Assembly (NCBI GenBank): GCA_036159995.1
Contig: JAYYEI010000037.1
Location: forward strand, 1 to 64,000
From: UBA8752 sp036159995
Lineage (GTDB): Bacteria > Bacteroidota > Bacteroidia > Flavobacteriales_D > Sanyastnellaceae
DNA: 64,000 nt
Direction: 5' to 3'
The notes beneath the pieces are model-generated. The model did not search any database. It had not been told where the DNA came from and saw only the letters and a list, made by a program, of their open reading frames with translations. This document shows, piece by piece, positions 36,185 through 45,430 of the stretch. The stretch's first letter is position 1. Each line of letters starts with the position of its first letter. The position numbers were made by a program, and so were the translations under genes.

Positions 36185-37462
36185 TCAGTCCGTGACCCGG
36201 ACCAGGTAATAGTTCTTCTTTCCGCGCTGAAGCAGCACCAGGCCGCTTCCGATGCAGTCGTCCGCCGTCACCACCTTGTCGGCGGTCACTTTGTTGCGGT
36301 TGACGCTCACGGAGTTCTCCTTCAGGGCGCGGCGGGCTTCTCCGCCACTGGCAAGGAACGGCGTCTCTCCACCGGCCAGCAGGTCGATGATGCCGATGCC
36401 GGCGGACAGGGTGTCGCGGCTCACCTCGCGCTGGGGCACCCCCTCGAAGACGCTGAGGAGCTCGCTTTCGGGCAGGGCGCGCAGGTCGTCTTCGGTGGAC
36501 TTCCCGAACAGCAGGGCCGTGGCCGCGATGGCGGTCTGGAGATCCTCCTCCCCGTGGATTCGGCGGGTGACGTCGGCGGCCAACTCCTTCTGAAGCAGGC
36601 GGGCGCCGGGGTTCTCGGCATGGGCGGCCTCGATCTCCTCGATGCGCGCCCGGTCGAGCAGGGTGAAGATGCGGATGTAACGGGCGGCGTCCTCGTCGGC
36701 CGCGTTGATCCAGTACTGATAGAATTTGTAGGCGCTGGTGCGGGCCTTGTCGATCCACACATTGCCGCCTTCGCTCTTGCCGAACTTCGAGCCGTCCGCC
36801 TTGGTGATGAGCGGGGCGGTGAGGGCAAAGGCGTGGCCCTGGCCCTTCCGGCGGATGAGCTCGGTGCCCGTGGTCATGTTGCCCCACTGGTCACTGCCCC
36901 CCATCTGGAGCATGCAGCCTTCCTCCTTCCACAAGTGGTAGAAGTCATAGCCCTGGACGAGCTGGTAGCTGAACTCCGTGAAGCTCATGCCGCCCTCGAG
37001 GCGGTTCTTCACCGAGTCCTTGGCCGTCATGTAGTTGACGGTGATGTGCTTGCCGACGTCGCGGATGAAGTCGAGAAAGCTGAAGTCCTGGAACCAGTCG
37101 TAGTTGTTGACCACCCGGGCCGCTGCGGGACCCTCAAAGTCGAGGAAGCGCTCAAGCTGGGCCTTCTGGCAGGCGAGGTTGTGTTGCAGGACCTCGACGT
37201 CGAGGAACTGGCGCTCGGCCGTCTTGCCGCTGGGGTCGCCCACCATGCCGGTGGCGCCCCCGACGAGGGCGATGGGACTGTGCCCGGCCCGTTGCAGGTG
37301 CACGAGCAGCATCACCGGAACGAGGTTGCCGATGTGCAGGGAATCCGCCGTCGGATCGAAGCCGACATAGCCGGTCGTCTGCTCCTTGGCGAGTTGCTCC
37401 TCGAGGCCCGGCATGGCATCGTGCAGCAGGCCGCGCCACTTCAATTCGGCAATGAAATCCAT
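36185..37462 (-). CDS. tyrS: tyrosyl-tRNA synthetase
   Basis: 425 residues, class Ic synthetase. The HIGH-type motif is HIGN (43-46), the KMSKS-type motif is KFGKS (~232), and the tyrosine pocket segment GGSDQWGNMTTG is present. A C-terminal S4 RNA-binding domain (GETPFLASGGEARRALKENS) ends the protein. A perfect -7 element lies 5 nt ahead of the ATG, so the mRNA is probably leaderless. Confidence 0.97.
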   Translation of the reverse strand: MDFIAELKWRGLLHDAMPGLEEQLAKEQTTGYVGFDPTADSLHIGNLVPVMLLVHLQRAGHSPIALVGGATGMVGDPSGKTAERQFLDVEVLQHNLACQKAQLERFLDFEGPAAARVVNNYDWFQDFSFLDFIRDVGKHITVNYMTAKDSVKNRLEGGMSFTEFSYQLVQGYDFYHLWKEEGCMLQMGGSDQWGNMTTGTELIRRKGQGHAFALTAPLITKADGSKFGKSEGGNVWIDKARTSAYKFYQYWINAADEDAARYIRIFTLLDRARIEEIEAAHAENPGARLLQKELAADVTRRIHGEEDLQTAIAATALLFGKSTEDDLRALPESELLSVFEGVPQREVSRDTLSAGIGIIDLLAGGETPFLASGGEARRALKENSVSVNRNKVTADKVVTADDCIGSGLVLLQRGKKNYYLVRVTD

Positions 37463-37467
37463 GGGCG

Positions 37468-37475
37468 CAAAGGTA
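37468..37475 (-). promoter_or_regulatory. -7 element (TACCTTTG), 5 nt before the tyrS start
   Basis: Exact TAnnTTTG match on the minus strand followed by CGCCC and the tyrS ATG, so the predicted +1 coincides with the start codon. Confidence 0.6.
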
Positions 37476-37506
37476 CGGTGGGAGCGGGGCGTTGCAGGGA
37501 GTGGAG

Positions 37507-38823
37507 TCAGAGGAAGGGGACCAATTCCTCCAGCTTCATGGAGCGGGACCCCTTGAGCAGGACCGTGCGGCCCGACAGCGTGTCGGCCTGGAGCGCGGCC
37601 GTCACCTCCTCCGTGCTGGGGAAGGTGCGGTCACCCGGAGCGTGTTCGGCGAATTGCGCACCGACCACCCAGCATTCGAGGCCGCATTCCCGGGCCACGT
37701 CCCGGGCGAGGCGATGGCCCTCGGCCGAATGCGCCCCGAGCTCCATCATGTCCCCGAGGATGGCGAGTGGTGCACCATGTCCAGCGGCGGCAAAGGCGCG
37801 GAGGGTGGATTCGACCGAGCTCGGATTGGCATTGTAGCAATCGACGATGACGGTGTTGCGGCCGGTGTCCACCGTCTCGCCGCGCTGACGAACGGGCTCG
37901 AATGCGGCCAGGGCTGCGCAGATGTCGGCCTCCTGCACACCGAAGTGAAGGCCGGCGGCGACAGCGGCGGCCATGTTGGCGACCTGATGCGGCCCCTCGA
38001 GCTGGACCGGCAGAGGCGTCCCCTCCACGTGCCACGGTCCGGGCGTCCGGGTGCCGTCCAACGACCAGTAGAGGGGTGCGTCCGGAGCGTCTCCATCCCG
38101 CCACAGAAGCGGGGGATGATCCTCGGTCCGGTAGAGGTTCCGTGTGAGGCCGTCCAGCGTACTCAGCGCCATGAGGTCCGGGTCATCCGCCGGCACCAGC
38201 GCCGTGCCGCCCCGGGAGGCGAGGTGGAGGTAGAGTTCCTGCTTGCCCTTCTTGACCCCGTCGACTCCGCCGAATCCTTCGAGGTGGGCGAGGCCGACAT
38301 TGGTGATCATGCCGTGCGTCGGATCGGCGATGCGGGACAACAGGGCGATTTCACCCTGGTGGTTGGCCCCCATCTCCACGAGGGCGAATTCCACGTCGGC
38401 CGGCATGGAGAGGAGGGTGAGGGGCACCCCGATGTGGTTGTTCAGGTTGCCTTCGGTGGCGTGCACATCGAACGACTTCGACAGGACGGCCCGCAGGAGT
38501 TCCTTGGTGGTCGTCTTCCCGTTGCTCCCGGTCAGGCCGAAGACCGGGCCCGGAAACCGCGTCCTGTGCCGGTGGGCCAGGTCCTGCAGTGCGGTCAAGA
38601 CATCTTCCACGTGAAGCAGGCGGTCTCCACTGAGCGCAGGGTCGTCCACCACGGCCCCGAGGCAGCCGGCGGCGAGGGCCTCACTGGCAAAGGCGTTGCC
38701 ATCGAAGCGCTCTCCCTTCAGGGCGAAGAAGAGCTTGCCCGGCCCACACCGGCGGGTGTCGGTGGTGACCCCGTCGGACCGGTCGAACCAATCGAGCAGC
38801 GCTTCGGTGGACGTGAAGTTCAT
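37507..38823 (-). CDS. murF: UDP-MurNAc-tripeptide-D-Ala-D-Ala ligase
   Basis: 438 residues. MurF adds D-Ala-D-Ala to the UDP-MurNAc tripeptide in the last cytoplasmic step of peptidoglycan precursor synthesis. Visible motifs are the ATP loop FGLTGSNGKTTTKE, LVEMGANHQGEIALLS, the NVGLAHLEGFG segment, and VIVDCYNANPSS in the C-terminal domain. ATG 38823 (MNFTSTEALLDWF) is chosen; the frame continues upstream through a terminator hairpin and into the gldJ end. murF lies downstream of gldJ, as in other Flavobacteria. Confidence 0.95.
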   Translation of the reverse strand: MNFTSTEALLDWFDRSDGVTTDTRRCGPGKLFFALKGERFDGNAFASEALAAGCLGAVVDDPALSGDRLLHVEDVLTALQDLAHRHRTRFPGPVFGLTGSNGKTTTKELLRAVLSKSFDVHATEGNLNNHIGVPLTLLSMPADVEFALVEMGANHQGEIALLSRIADPTHGMITNVGLAHLEGFGGVDGVKKGKQELYLHLASRGGTALVPADDPDLMALSTLDGLTRNLYRTEDHPPLLWRDGDAPDAPLYWSLDGTRTPGPWHVEGTPLPVQLEGPHQVANMAAAVAAGLHFGVQEADICAALAAFEPVRQRGETVDTGRNTVIVDCYNANPSSVESTLRAFAAAGHGAPLAILGDMMELGAHSAEGHRLARDVARECGLECWVVGAQFAEHAPGDRTFPSTEEVTAALQADTLSGRTVLLKGSRSMKLEELVPFL

Positions 38824-38828
38824 GCCTG

Positions 38829-38876
38829 CCAAGAAAAGGCGAACCCCGTGAGGCTCTAGGTCAGCACGGGGTTCGC
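38829..38876 (-). terminator. perfect 12-bp hairpin between gldJ and murF
   Basis: GCGAACCCCGTG (38839-38850) and CACGGGGTTCGC (38865-38876) form a perfect 12-bp stem with a 14-nt loop. On the minus strand it is followed by CTTTTCTT. It fits an intrinsic terminator for gldJ, but the murF ATG is only ~15 nt past the hairpin base, so it may also attenuate read-through into murF. Confidence 0.7.
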
Positions 38877-38902
38877 AATGAACAGGGGTTCGGTGGTGGT
38901 GA

Positions 38903-40648
38903 TCAGTTGTCTCCCATGGCGTTGCCCCGCGGAGATCCGACACGCGTCATGGCGCAACGGAAACCGATGGTGGAGCTGCTCTGGTCCTCCTCGAGGAAAC
39001 GGCGGGTGCCCGGGATGACCCAGTAGACACGATCGTTCCAGCTTCCGCCCTTGTACACGCGGACGTTGTCGTTGATCAGCGAGGTCCCGCCGTACTCGTA
39101 GACGGTGCCTTCCTCCTCCTGATCGAAGTAGATGCTGCTCTCCTTGTCGCCATCGAGGTAGTCGATGTTGTCGGCGACTTGATAGTTGCGGCGTCCGATG
39201 TTCTCCTCGAGCGTCACCTCGCGGTAGCGCATCTGGCCCGGCGTGTTCGTGATGTTGCGGGTCCACGCCTTCCGCAGGTCCGGAGCGCAAGGGGCCTCGC
39301 TCTCCTCGATGAGGTCGAGGGCCTCGTCCATCTGGATCATGGCGTCCTCCACCCGCTTCAGGTCGAGGTTCTCGTTGGCGTTCTCAATCTTCTGGTTGAG
39401 GGCGTCGACCAGGTTGTTGCCTTCGGAAGTGAGACGGCCTTCCGTCGTCTCCGCGTACTCCTCGAGGAAGCCCTCGATGGCGCTCACGTCGTACTGCACG
39501 TAGTCCAACTTGTCGGCCACGTTGCCTTCGCTGTCGAGGAGCTTAGTGGAGAAGACGTTTCCACGGAACGGACGGAACTCCTGGGCATCCTGCAGCGTGC
39601 CGGGACGGTAGACGTCCATGACCCACTCGCTGACGTTGCCGGCCATGTTGTAGAGGCCGTAGTCGTTCGGCGCATAGCTGTAGACCGGAGCGGTGACATC
39701 GGCATTGTCGTTCAGGGCTCCGGCGACACCCATGTAGTCGCCGCGGGCACGGACGAAGTTGGCGTTGATTTCACCGTAGAACTTGCCGCGGCTGTCGTCG
39801 TTCCGCACATAGTGGCCATCCCACGGGTAGGTCCGGCGACTCGTGATGAGCTCCTCACCACTGTTTCCGATGAGGGACAGGGCGGCGTACTCCCACTCGG
39901 CCTCAGTGGGCAGGCGGTAGTCCGGAAGAAGGATGCCGTCGGTCATGGCCACGTTGCGGTAGCCGACGCCGTTGGGGCGGAGGTCCTTGATGCCGTCGGC
40001 GGCCTTGGCGGCCTCCTCATACTGTCCGTCGAGGTAGGCTTCCGTGCTGAAGTAGCTGTCGTCCACCTGTCCGGTCGGGTTGTGGACGAGGAAGCCCTCG
40101 CGCACCATGATCTGCTCGTTCACGCGGTCGGTCCGCCACTTGCAGAAGTCGTTGGCCTGCAGCCAGGAGACACCGACGACCGGGTAGTCGCGGTAGGCCG
40201 GGTGGCGCAGGTAGTAGTTCACGTAAGGCTCGTTGTAGGCCCGGGGATCACGCCACACGAGGGTGTCGGGCTTGGCCCGGTCCACGATTTCCGGGAAGCC
40301 GTCGCCGTAGACGCGGCCCAGCCAGAAGAGGTATTCGAGCCAGTAGAAGTTGGTCACCTCCACCTCGTCCATGTAGAACGAGCTGACGGTCACCCGGCGG
40401 GGGATGTTGTCCCAGGCGCCGGTCAGGTCGTCCTCGACCTGGCCCATGGTGAACGTGCCGCCTTCGACGAACACGAGGCCGGGGCCGGTCTCTTGTCCGA
40501 TGTAGGGGAGGCGTTGGAATCCGCCGTTCTCCGAGTCGTTGTAGGCCCAACCGGTCGAGCCCGACGCTCCGCCTGCACAGGAGGAGAGGAGGGCGGCGGA
40601 CAGGATGGCCACGCTGGAGAGGAGGAGGATGGAATGAAGCTTTTGCAT
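38903..40648 (-). CDS. gldJ: gliding motility / T9SS lipoprotein GldJ
   Basis: 581 residues. Lipoprotein signal with lipobox LLSSC (Cys ~24). The body is a formylglycine-generating-enzyme-like (SUMF1/FGE) fold: FVEGGTFTMGQVEDD, DEVEVTNFYWLEYL, YRLPTEAEWEYAA, MAGNVSEWVMDVYRP, VYKGGSWNDRVYW and IGFRCAMTR. An inserted region at ~395-470 is helical and acidic. GldJ is required for gliding and stabilises other Gld proteins; catalytic FGE Cys residues are not conserved in the family. It is followed by murF after a terminator and preceded by a PorP-like gene. Confidence 0.94.
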   Translation of the reverse strand: MQKLHSILLLSSVAILSAALLSSCAGGASGSTGWAYNDSENGGFQRLPYIGQETGPGLVFVEGGTFTMGQVEDDLTGAWDNIPRRVTVSSFYMDEVEVTNFYWLEYLFWLGRVYGDGFPEIVDRAKPDTLVWRDPRAYNEPYVNYYLRHPAYRDYPVVGVSWLQANDFCKWRTDRVNEQIMVREGFLVHNPTGQVDDSYFSTEAYLDGQYEEAAKAADGIKDLRPNGVGYRNVAMTDGILLPDYRLPTEAEWEYAALSLIGNSGEELITSRRTYPWDGHYVRNDDSRGKFYGEINANFVRARGDYMGVAGALNDNADVTAPVYSYAPNDYGLYNMAGNVSEWVMDVYRPGTLQDAQEFRPFRGNVFSTKLLDSEGNVADKLDYVQYDVSAIEGFLEEYAETTEGRLTSEGNNLVDALNQKIENANENLDLKRVEDAMIQMDEALDLIEESEAPCAPDLRKAWTRNITNTPGQMRYREVTLEENIGRRNYQVADNIDYLDGDKESSIYFDQEEEGTVYEYGGTSLINDNVRVYKGGSWNDRVYWVIPGTRRFLEEDQSSSTIGFRCAMTRVGSPRGNAMGDN

Positions 40649-40682
40649 CGCTTTCTATTGAGTTTCCTTGCAGGGAGTGGGT

Positions 40683-41714
40683 TCAGAATCCAGGGCAGGG
40701 CGGGCTGCGGAACTTGATGCGCTTGGCGCGACAATCGAAGTTGAGCGACATGCTCACCTCATGCGAACCGCCGGTGGCGGGGGTCAGGTCGGAGACCGTG
40801 ACGTCGTAGCTGTAACCGAACTTGATGACATCGGACTGAATCCCCAACGTAACGATGAACGCGTCGCGATATTGGGTGCCGAGGATGCCGCGGTACCAGA
40901 TTCCACCGACGATCGGACCCTTGCTGACGTACGCGCCGAAGTTCATCTGCTGGAATTCTCCCTGCCTGCGGTACAGGACGTTCGGAGAGATGAAGGCGCT
41001 GGCATACTTGGAGTCACCGTCGAGCGGGAGCAACGCGCCGAAGTGGGCCGTGAGCTTCATGGGCAGACGGCTGACGCCGACCACGAGGCTTTCGTTGGGC
41101 TCGTTGAGGTGGTGGGCCGCAAAGCCGAAGTAGACCTTCTTGGAGAAGCCGATGATGCCGGCGCTGAAGTCCACTTGGCTGACCTTGCCGCCGCGCGGCT
41201 GGTCCTGCGTCTCGTAGATGAAGCCTTTCCGCGGATCGATCATGTCGCCGAAGGTCAACTGGCTCCAGTCGAGGGCCTTCTGGAAGTAGGTCGCTTCGAA
41301 GCCAGCCTTGATGGAGAACTTCCGGCTGACGGCCTGCTGGTAGCTGTAGATGCCGCTGATGCGGGAGGTGCTGAGCGTACCCCGTCCGGCCCGGTCGTTC
41401 ATCACGATGAAGCCGAGGCCGCCCGAGATGCTCGGAATGTGCTGGTCATAGGCTGCAGCCGACGTCACGTAGTTGCCGCTCATGGCCGGCCACTGGTTCC
41501 GGTAGTTCATGACGAACCGGGGGCAGCGTGCTGCTCCGGCAAAGGCCGGATTCAGGTACACCGGGTTCGAGTAGAACTGGGTAAATTCAGGGTCCTGAGC
41601 CGACGCGGTCTCCGGTGTCAGGGTCCCAATGCAGGTGAGCATCAGGGCCAACACGGGCAGCGCCAGCGCACGGAGTGCGCCGGGAGTGGAGGGCTGGGGG
41701 AGCTTCATGGCCAT
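40683..41714 (-). CDS. PorP/SprF family outer-membrane protein
   Basis: 343 residues from ATG 41714 (MAMKLPQPS; another ATG at 41708). Signal peptide ends SAQDPEF, then FTQFYSNPVYLNPAFAGA, the family hallmark, and an outer-membrane barrel ending in a short Cys-containing tail (RSPPCPGF) also typical of the family. PorP/SprF proteins work with the T9SS, SprF anchoring or exporting the adhesin SprB. It lies 34 nt upstream of gldJ on the same strand, so the two probably form one transcript. The partner adhesin is not in the window. Confidence 0.9.
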   Translation of the reverse strand: MAMKLPQPSTPGALRALALPVLALMLTCIGTLTPETASAQDPEFTQFYSNPVYLNPAFAGAARCPRFVMNYRNQWPAMSGNYVTSAAAYDQHIPSISGGLGFIVMNDRAGRGTLSTSRISGIYSYQQAVSRKFSIKAGFEATYFQKALDWSQLTFGDMIDPRKGFIYETQDQPRGGKVSQVDFSAGIIGFSKKVYFGFAAHHLNEPNESLVVGVSRLPMKLTAHFGALLPLDGDSKYASAFISPNVLYRRQGEFQQMNFGAYVSKGPIVGGIWYRGILGTQYRDAFIVTLGIQSDVIKFGYSYDVTVSDLTPATGGSHEVSMSLNFDCRAKRIKFRSPPCPGF

Positions 41715-41851
41715 GCGGTTTCCCAAGACGAAAGTCTCGTGTATAAGGTCGTGAAAATTACAAACTTGTGGGAATTGGCCGTCATCTTTGCCGACAAGCA
41801 ATAAGCAACGCCTTGTGAGCGTTGGCGCAGCAAGCGATTCTGACCCTTTCC

Positions 41852-44800
41852 ATGAACCGAACGTCCCATCGTCCCCTTTCGTTGCCCCGGCCGGCTTTCA
41901 CGGCATGGTCCACTGGTGTGCGGAAGGCCCTGTTGTCGGGTTTCCTGATCGGGTTCGCGGCCACGGGATGGGCCCAGTTTGAGTACGATTGGCCGGCGCA
42001 TTCCGCCCTCTCCGAAGGCCAATGGTTCCGGATTGCGACGACCAAGTCGGGATTCCATAAGGTGGACGTCGCCCTGCTCAATGCGCTCGGGCTCGATCCC
42101 GCCTCGGTCAATCCCGCGGCCATCAACCTGTATGGCCATGGTGGTGACGCCCTGCCCATCGACAATGCCGAACCCCGCCCGCTTGACCTGGTGCCTGTGC
42201 CCATCGAGATGGTCGACGACGGCGATGGCCAATTCGATGGGGCGGACCACTTCATTTTCCTGGGCGACGGCCCCGCGGAATGGTCCATCAGTGAAATCTC
42301 CGGGCGCTGGGAGCACGAAGTGAACCCCTGGTCGGATACGGCCTGGTATTTCCTCCGCGTGGACGATTCCGGTCCGGTCCGCATCGAGACGGACCCCGGC
42401 CTCGGGGGCGATGTGGACACGGTGCTGACCGTGACCGACTTCCACCAATTCCACGAACTCGAACAGGAGACCATCATCCGGTCCGGCCGGAATTTCTTCG
42501 GGGAGGTCTTCGACCAGAACCCGACCCACACCATTCCCTTCCAAGTGCCCGACATCCTGCCCCAACCGGCGCGGCTGGAGGTCCGCCTGATGGGCCGCTC
42601 CGTTGGGGCCGCGAGTCCCTATGCGGTAACCTTGGGCGACAGTGCTTGGACCATCCTGCCGCCCGTTACGGGCTCCCAGACTTACGTGAGCCAAGCCCGC
42701 ATCGGAACCGGCGACTGGACATGGACCCCGTCCTCGGAGCTCATTCAGGTCGGCCTCACGCTCGACGCGCAGGTGGCCGACGCCAAGGGTTGGCTCGACT
42801 ACGTCCGGATCACCGGCACCCGGTCCGCCGACATGTCGGGAGGCTCCCAGCAGGAGTTCGTCCGGGCTTCAGAAGCGGCCCCGGGCCGGATCGTCGAATG
42901 GGCCGTATCCGGGGCGCAGTCCGTCCAGCGGGTCTGGGACGTGACCGACCCCCAGATGCCACGCGCCATTCCGCACGACGTGTTGGACGGCACCTTGTCC
43001 TTTCGGGTGGCCTACGACTCTGTCCGGCGGTTTCGGGCGGGCACGGGTTCGGGCTTCTACGTCCCCGTGCCGATTGGCCCCGTGCAGAACACGGACGTCC
43101 ATGCGCTGCCCCAGGTTGACCTTGTGGTCATCACGCCGCCCGCCCTGCGGGAAGCGGCGGATAGCCTCGCCCGCATCCACCAGGCCGAGGGGCTGGATGT
43201 GGCCGTGTTGGAGCCCAGTTTCATCTACGATTGTTTCAGCTCGGGGCGGGTGGATCCCACCGCCTTCAAGATGCTGATGAAGATGCTGTACGACCGGGCC
43301 GACGGCAACCCCGCTCTCGAACCCCGCTACCTGCAGCTCTTCGGCGACGGCACCTTTCGCAACCGCAACCTGCCGCGCTTCGGCAACCTGCTCGTCACCT
43401 TCCAGAGCGCCCAGAGCCACACGCCCACGCAGAGCTACGTCACGGACGACTATTTCGGCTTCCTGAGCGATGTCGCCTCGGAGCGGCTGACGGACACGCT
43501 GGCCATCGGCATCGGCCGGATTCCTGCCGGCACCCCGGCCGAAGCGTGGGACGCCGTGGCCAAGGTGGTGGCCTACTCCGGAGGCAACCCCGACCCCGAC
43601 GGTGCCGGCTGCACGACGGCCGGCCTGCCCGGCGAAGGCGGAGGCAACCCTTTCGGTCCCTGGCGCAACCGGCTGTGTTTCGTGGCCGACGATTTCGACG
43701 GCAACGGCGGGGCGACGGAAACCGGCCATACCCTCTACAGCATCGGCCACGCTGAAGGGGTCGAGGAGGACCATGGGGCTTACGACATCGAGCGCATCTT
43801 CATGGACGCCTACCCCCAGGTGGCGACGCCTGGCGGCGAACGCTATCCCGAGGTGGAGGAGGCCATCGACCGCCGGGTGCGGGATGGCGCCCTGCTGGTC
43901 AACTACATCGGCCACGGTGGCGAACGCGGCTGGGCCCACGAGCGCGTGCTCAACACGTCCACCATCGGCGCCTGGGACAACCTCGACCGGATGCCGCTGT
44001 TCTTCACGGCGACCTGCGAGCTGGCCCGGTTCGATGATCCCGAGCTGGAGACCGCCGGCGAGATGATGGTGATGAACCCCAACGGAGGGGCCATTGCCAT
44101 GATGACCACCACCCGTGTGGTGTACAGCTATGCCAACGAGCAGCTCAATACGGCCTTCTTTGCCGTCGTGTTCGATTCTCCGGTTGGCCAGCGTCAGCGC
44201 CTCGGGGACATCCTGCGCCGCACAAAGAATCATCCGTCCTCCGGGGCATCCTCCAACAAGCGGAATTTCACCCTGCTCGGCGACGTGGCCCTCCAGCTGG
44301 CCACGCCGCAAATGGAGGTCCGGACCAGCGAGGTCAACGGGGTGCCCGTCGACGCCTGGGCCGACACGTTGAGCGCGCTGGAGCACGTCATCGTGAAGGG
44401 CTACATCTCCGATGCTGGGGGCAACGTCATGACCGACTTCAATGGCTTCGTCTATCCCACCGTCTTCGACCAGCGGTCCGAGGTGACCACCTTGAACAAC
44501 GACGGCGGCAGCGGCGGGGTGAGCTACGGTGAATGGCGCAACCGGATCCACACCGGGGCGGTCCGGGCCGAGGGGGGCACCTTTAGTTTCGAGTTCATCG
44601 TGCCCCGCGACATCGGCTACGAGCCCGCCCCCGGACGCATCAGCTATTACGCGGTGGACGGGGACCTCGATGCGCACGGCTACACTCAAGAGGTGCACAT
44701 CGGCGGGGTAGACGAGGACGCCGAGCTGGACGGGACCGGCCCTGAGATCGCGCTGTATCTCAACGACACGACCTTCCGCAACGGGGGGACGACCGACCCG

Positions 44801-45388
44801 GATCCGGTCCTCTTTGCCCTGCTCCGGGACAATCAGGGCCTGAACACGGTCGGCAACGGCATTGGACACGATCTGAAGGCCACACTCGACGGTGGGCAGT
44901 CGGTCGTGCTCAACGAGTTCTATGCCAGCGACCTCGACACCTACCAGAGCGGCCGGGTGGTCTACCCGCTCAGCGGACTGGAGGAGGGGCCGCACACCTT
45001 GGAATTGAAGGCGTGGGACGTCCACAACAACAGCGCCAAGGCGACCCTCGACTTCGTGGTGGTCTCCAACCTCGAGGTCTTCCTCGACGGGCTCGTCAAT
45101 TACCCCAATCCCATGGACCGGAGGGGCACGACCTTCCGCTTCGACCACAACCAGGCCTGCGTGGCATTGGAAATGTCCCTCCATGTATACGATGCGATGG
45201 GAAATGTCGTTTGGGTCGGTGAACGGGAGGAGACCCCCCCGGGATACCGAGTGGACGGATGGCATTGGGATGGCGCCTCCTCGGGGGGAAGCCCCCTGGA
45301 TGCAGGAGCGTACCTCTACCGCCTGAACCTCAGAACTCCCGAAGGCCGAGAGGCCACCCGGACCGGTCGTCTCATCCTGCTCGATTGA
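41852..45388 (+). CDS. porU: T9SS C-terminal signal peptidase PorU
   Basis: 1178 residues. Signal peptide (residues ~20-40, GFLIGFAATGWAQ). PorU is a gingipain-like (C25) sortase that removes the C-terminal domain of T9SS cargo and attaches it to A-LPS. The catalytic His688 (NYIGHGGERGW) and Cys722 (FTATCELARFDDP) are visible. The C-terminus (NYPNPMDRRGTTFRF, then GAYLYRLNLRTPEG) is itself a CTD-like beta domain, as in other PorU proteins. ATG 41852 is preferred over an upstream in-frame TTG. A loose -7 element (CATCTTTG at 41783) lies ~60 nt ahead. porV follows after 42 nt. Confidence 0.96.
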   Translation: MNRTSHRPLSLPRPAFTAWSTGVRKALLSGFLIGFAATGWAQFEYDWPAHSALSEGQWFRIATTKSGFHKVDVALLNALGLDPASVNPAAINLYGHGGDALPIDNAEPRPLDLVPVPIEMVDDGDGQFDGADHFIFLGDGPAEWSISEISGRWEHEVNPWSDTAWYFLRVDDSGPVRIETDPGLGGDVDTVLTVTDFHQFHELEQETIIRSGRNFFGEVFDQNPTHTIPFQVPDILPQPARLEVRLMGRSVGAASPYAVTLGDSAWTILPPVTGSQTYVSQARIGTGDWTWTPSSELIQVGLTLDAQVADAKGWLDYVRITGTRSADMSGGSQQEFVRASEAAPGRIVEWAVSGAQSVQRVWDVTDPQMPRAIPHDVLDGTLSFRVAYDSVRRFRAGTGSGFYVPVPIGPVQNTDVHALPQVDLVVITPPALREAADSLARIHQAEGLDVAVLEPSFIYDCFSSGRVDPTAFKMLMKMLYDRADGNPALEPRYLQLFGDGTFRNRNLPRFGNLLVTFQSAQSHTPTQSYVTDDYFGFLSDVASERLTDTLAIGIGRIPAGTPAEAWDAVAKVVAYSGGNPDPDGAGCTTAGLPGEGGGNPFGPWRNRLCFVADDFDGNGGATETGHTLYSIGHAEGVEEDHGAYDIERIFMDAYPQVATPGGERYPEVEEAIDRRVRDGALLVNYIGHGGERGWAHERVLNTSTIGAWDNLDRMPLFFTATCELARFDDPELETAGEMMVMNPNGGAIAMMTTTRVVYSYANEQLNTAFFAVVFDSPVGQRQRLGDILRRTKNHPSSGASSNKRNFTLLGDVALQLATPQMEVRTSEVNGVPVDAWADTLSALEHVIVKGYISDAGGNVMTDFNGFVYPTVFDQRSEVTTLNNDGGSGGVSYGEWRNRIHTGAVRAEGGTFSFEFIVPRDIGYEPAPGRISYYAVDGDLDAHGYTQEVHIGGVDEDAELDGTGPEIALYLNDTTFRNGGTTDPDPVLFALLRDNQGLNTVGNGIGHDLKATLDGGQSVVLNEFYASDLDTYQSGRVVYPLSGLEEGPHTLELKAWDVHNNSAKATLDFVVVSNLEVFLDGLVNYPNPMDRRGTTFRFDHNQACVALEMSLHVYDAMGNVVWVGEREETPPGYRVDGWHWDGASSGGSPLDAGAYLYRLNLRTPEGREATRTGRLILLD

Positions 45389-45430
45389 CCCCATAGAATC
45401 GCCCTCGTTCGCTTAAATTCAGCCCCTCTA

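Noticed and set aside
41783..41790. CATCTTTG as the porU promoter -7 element
   Set aside because: It has a mismatch in the critical TA and no -33; mentioned in the porU entry but not listed as a site.
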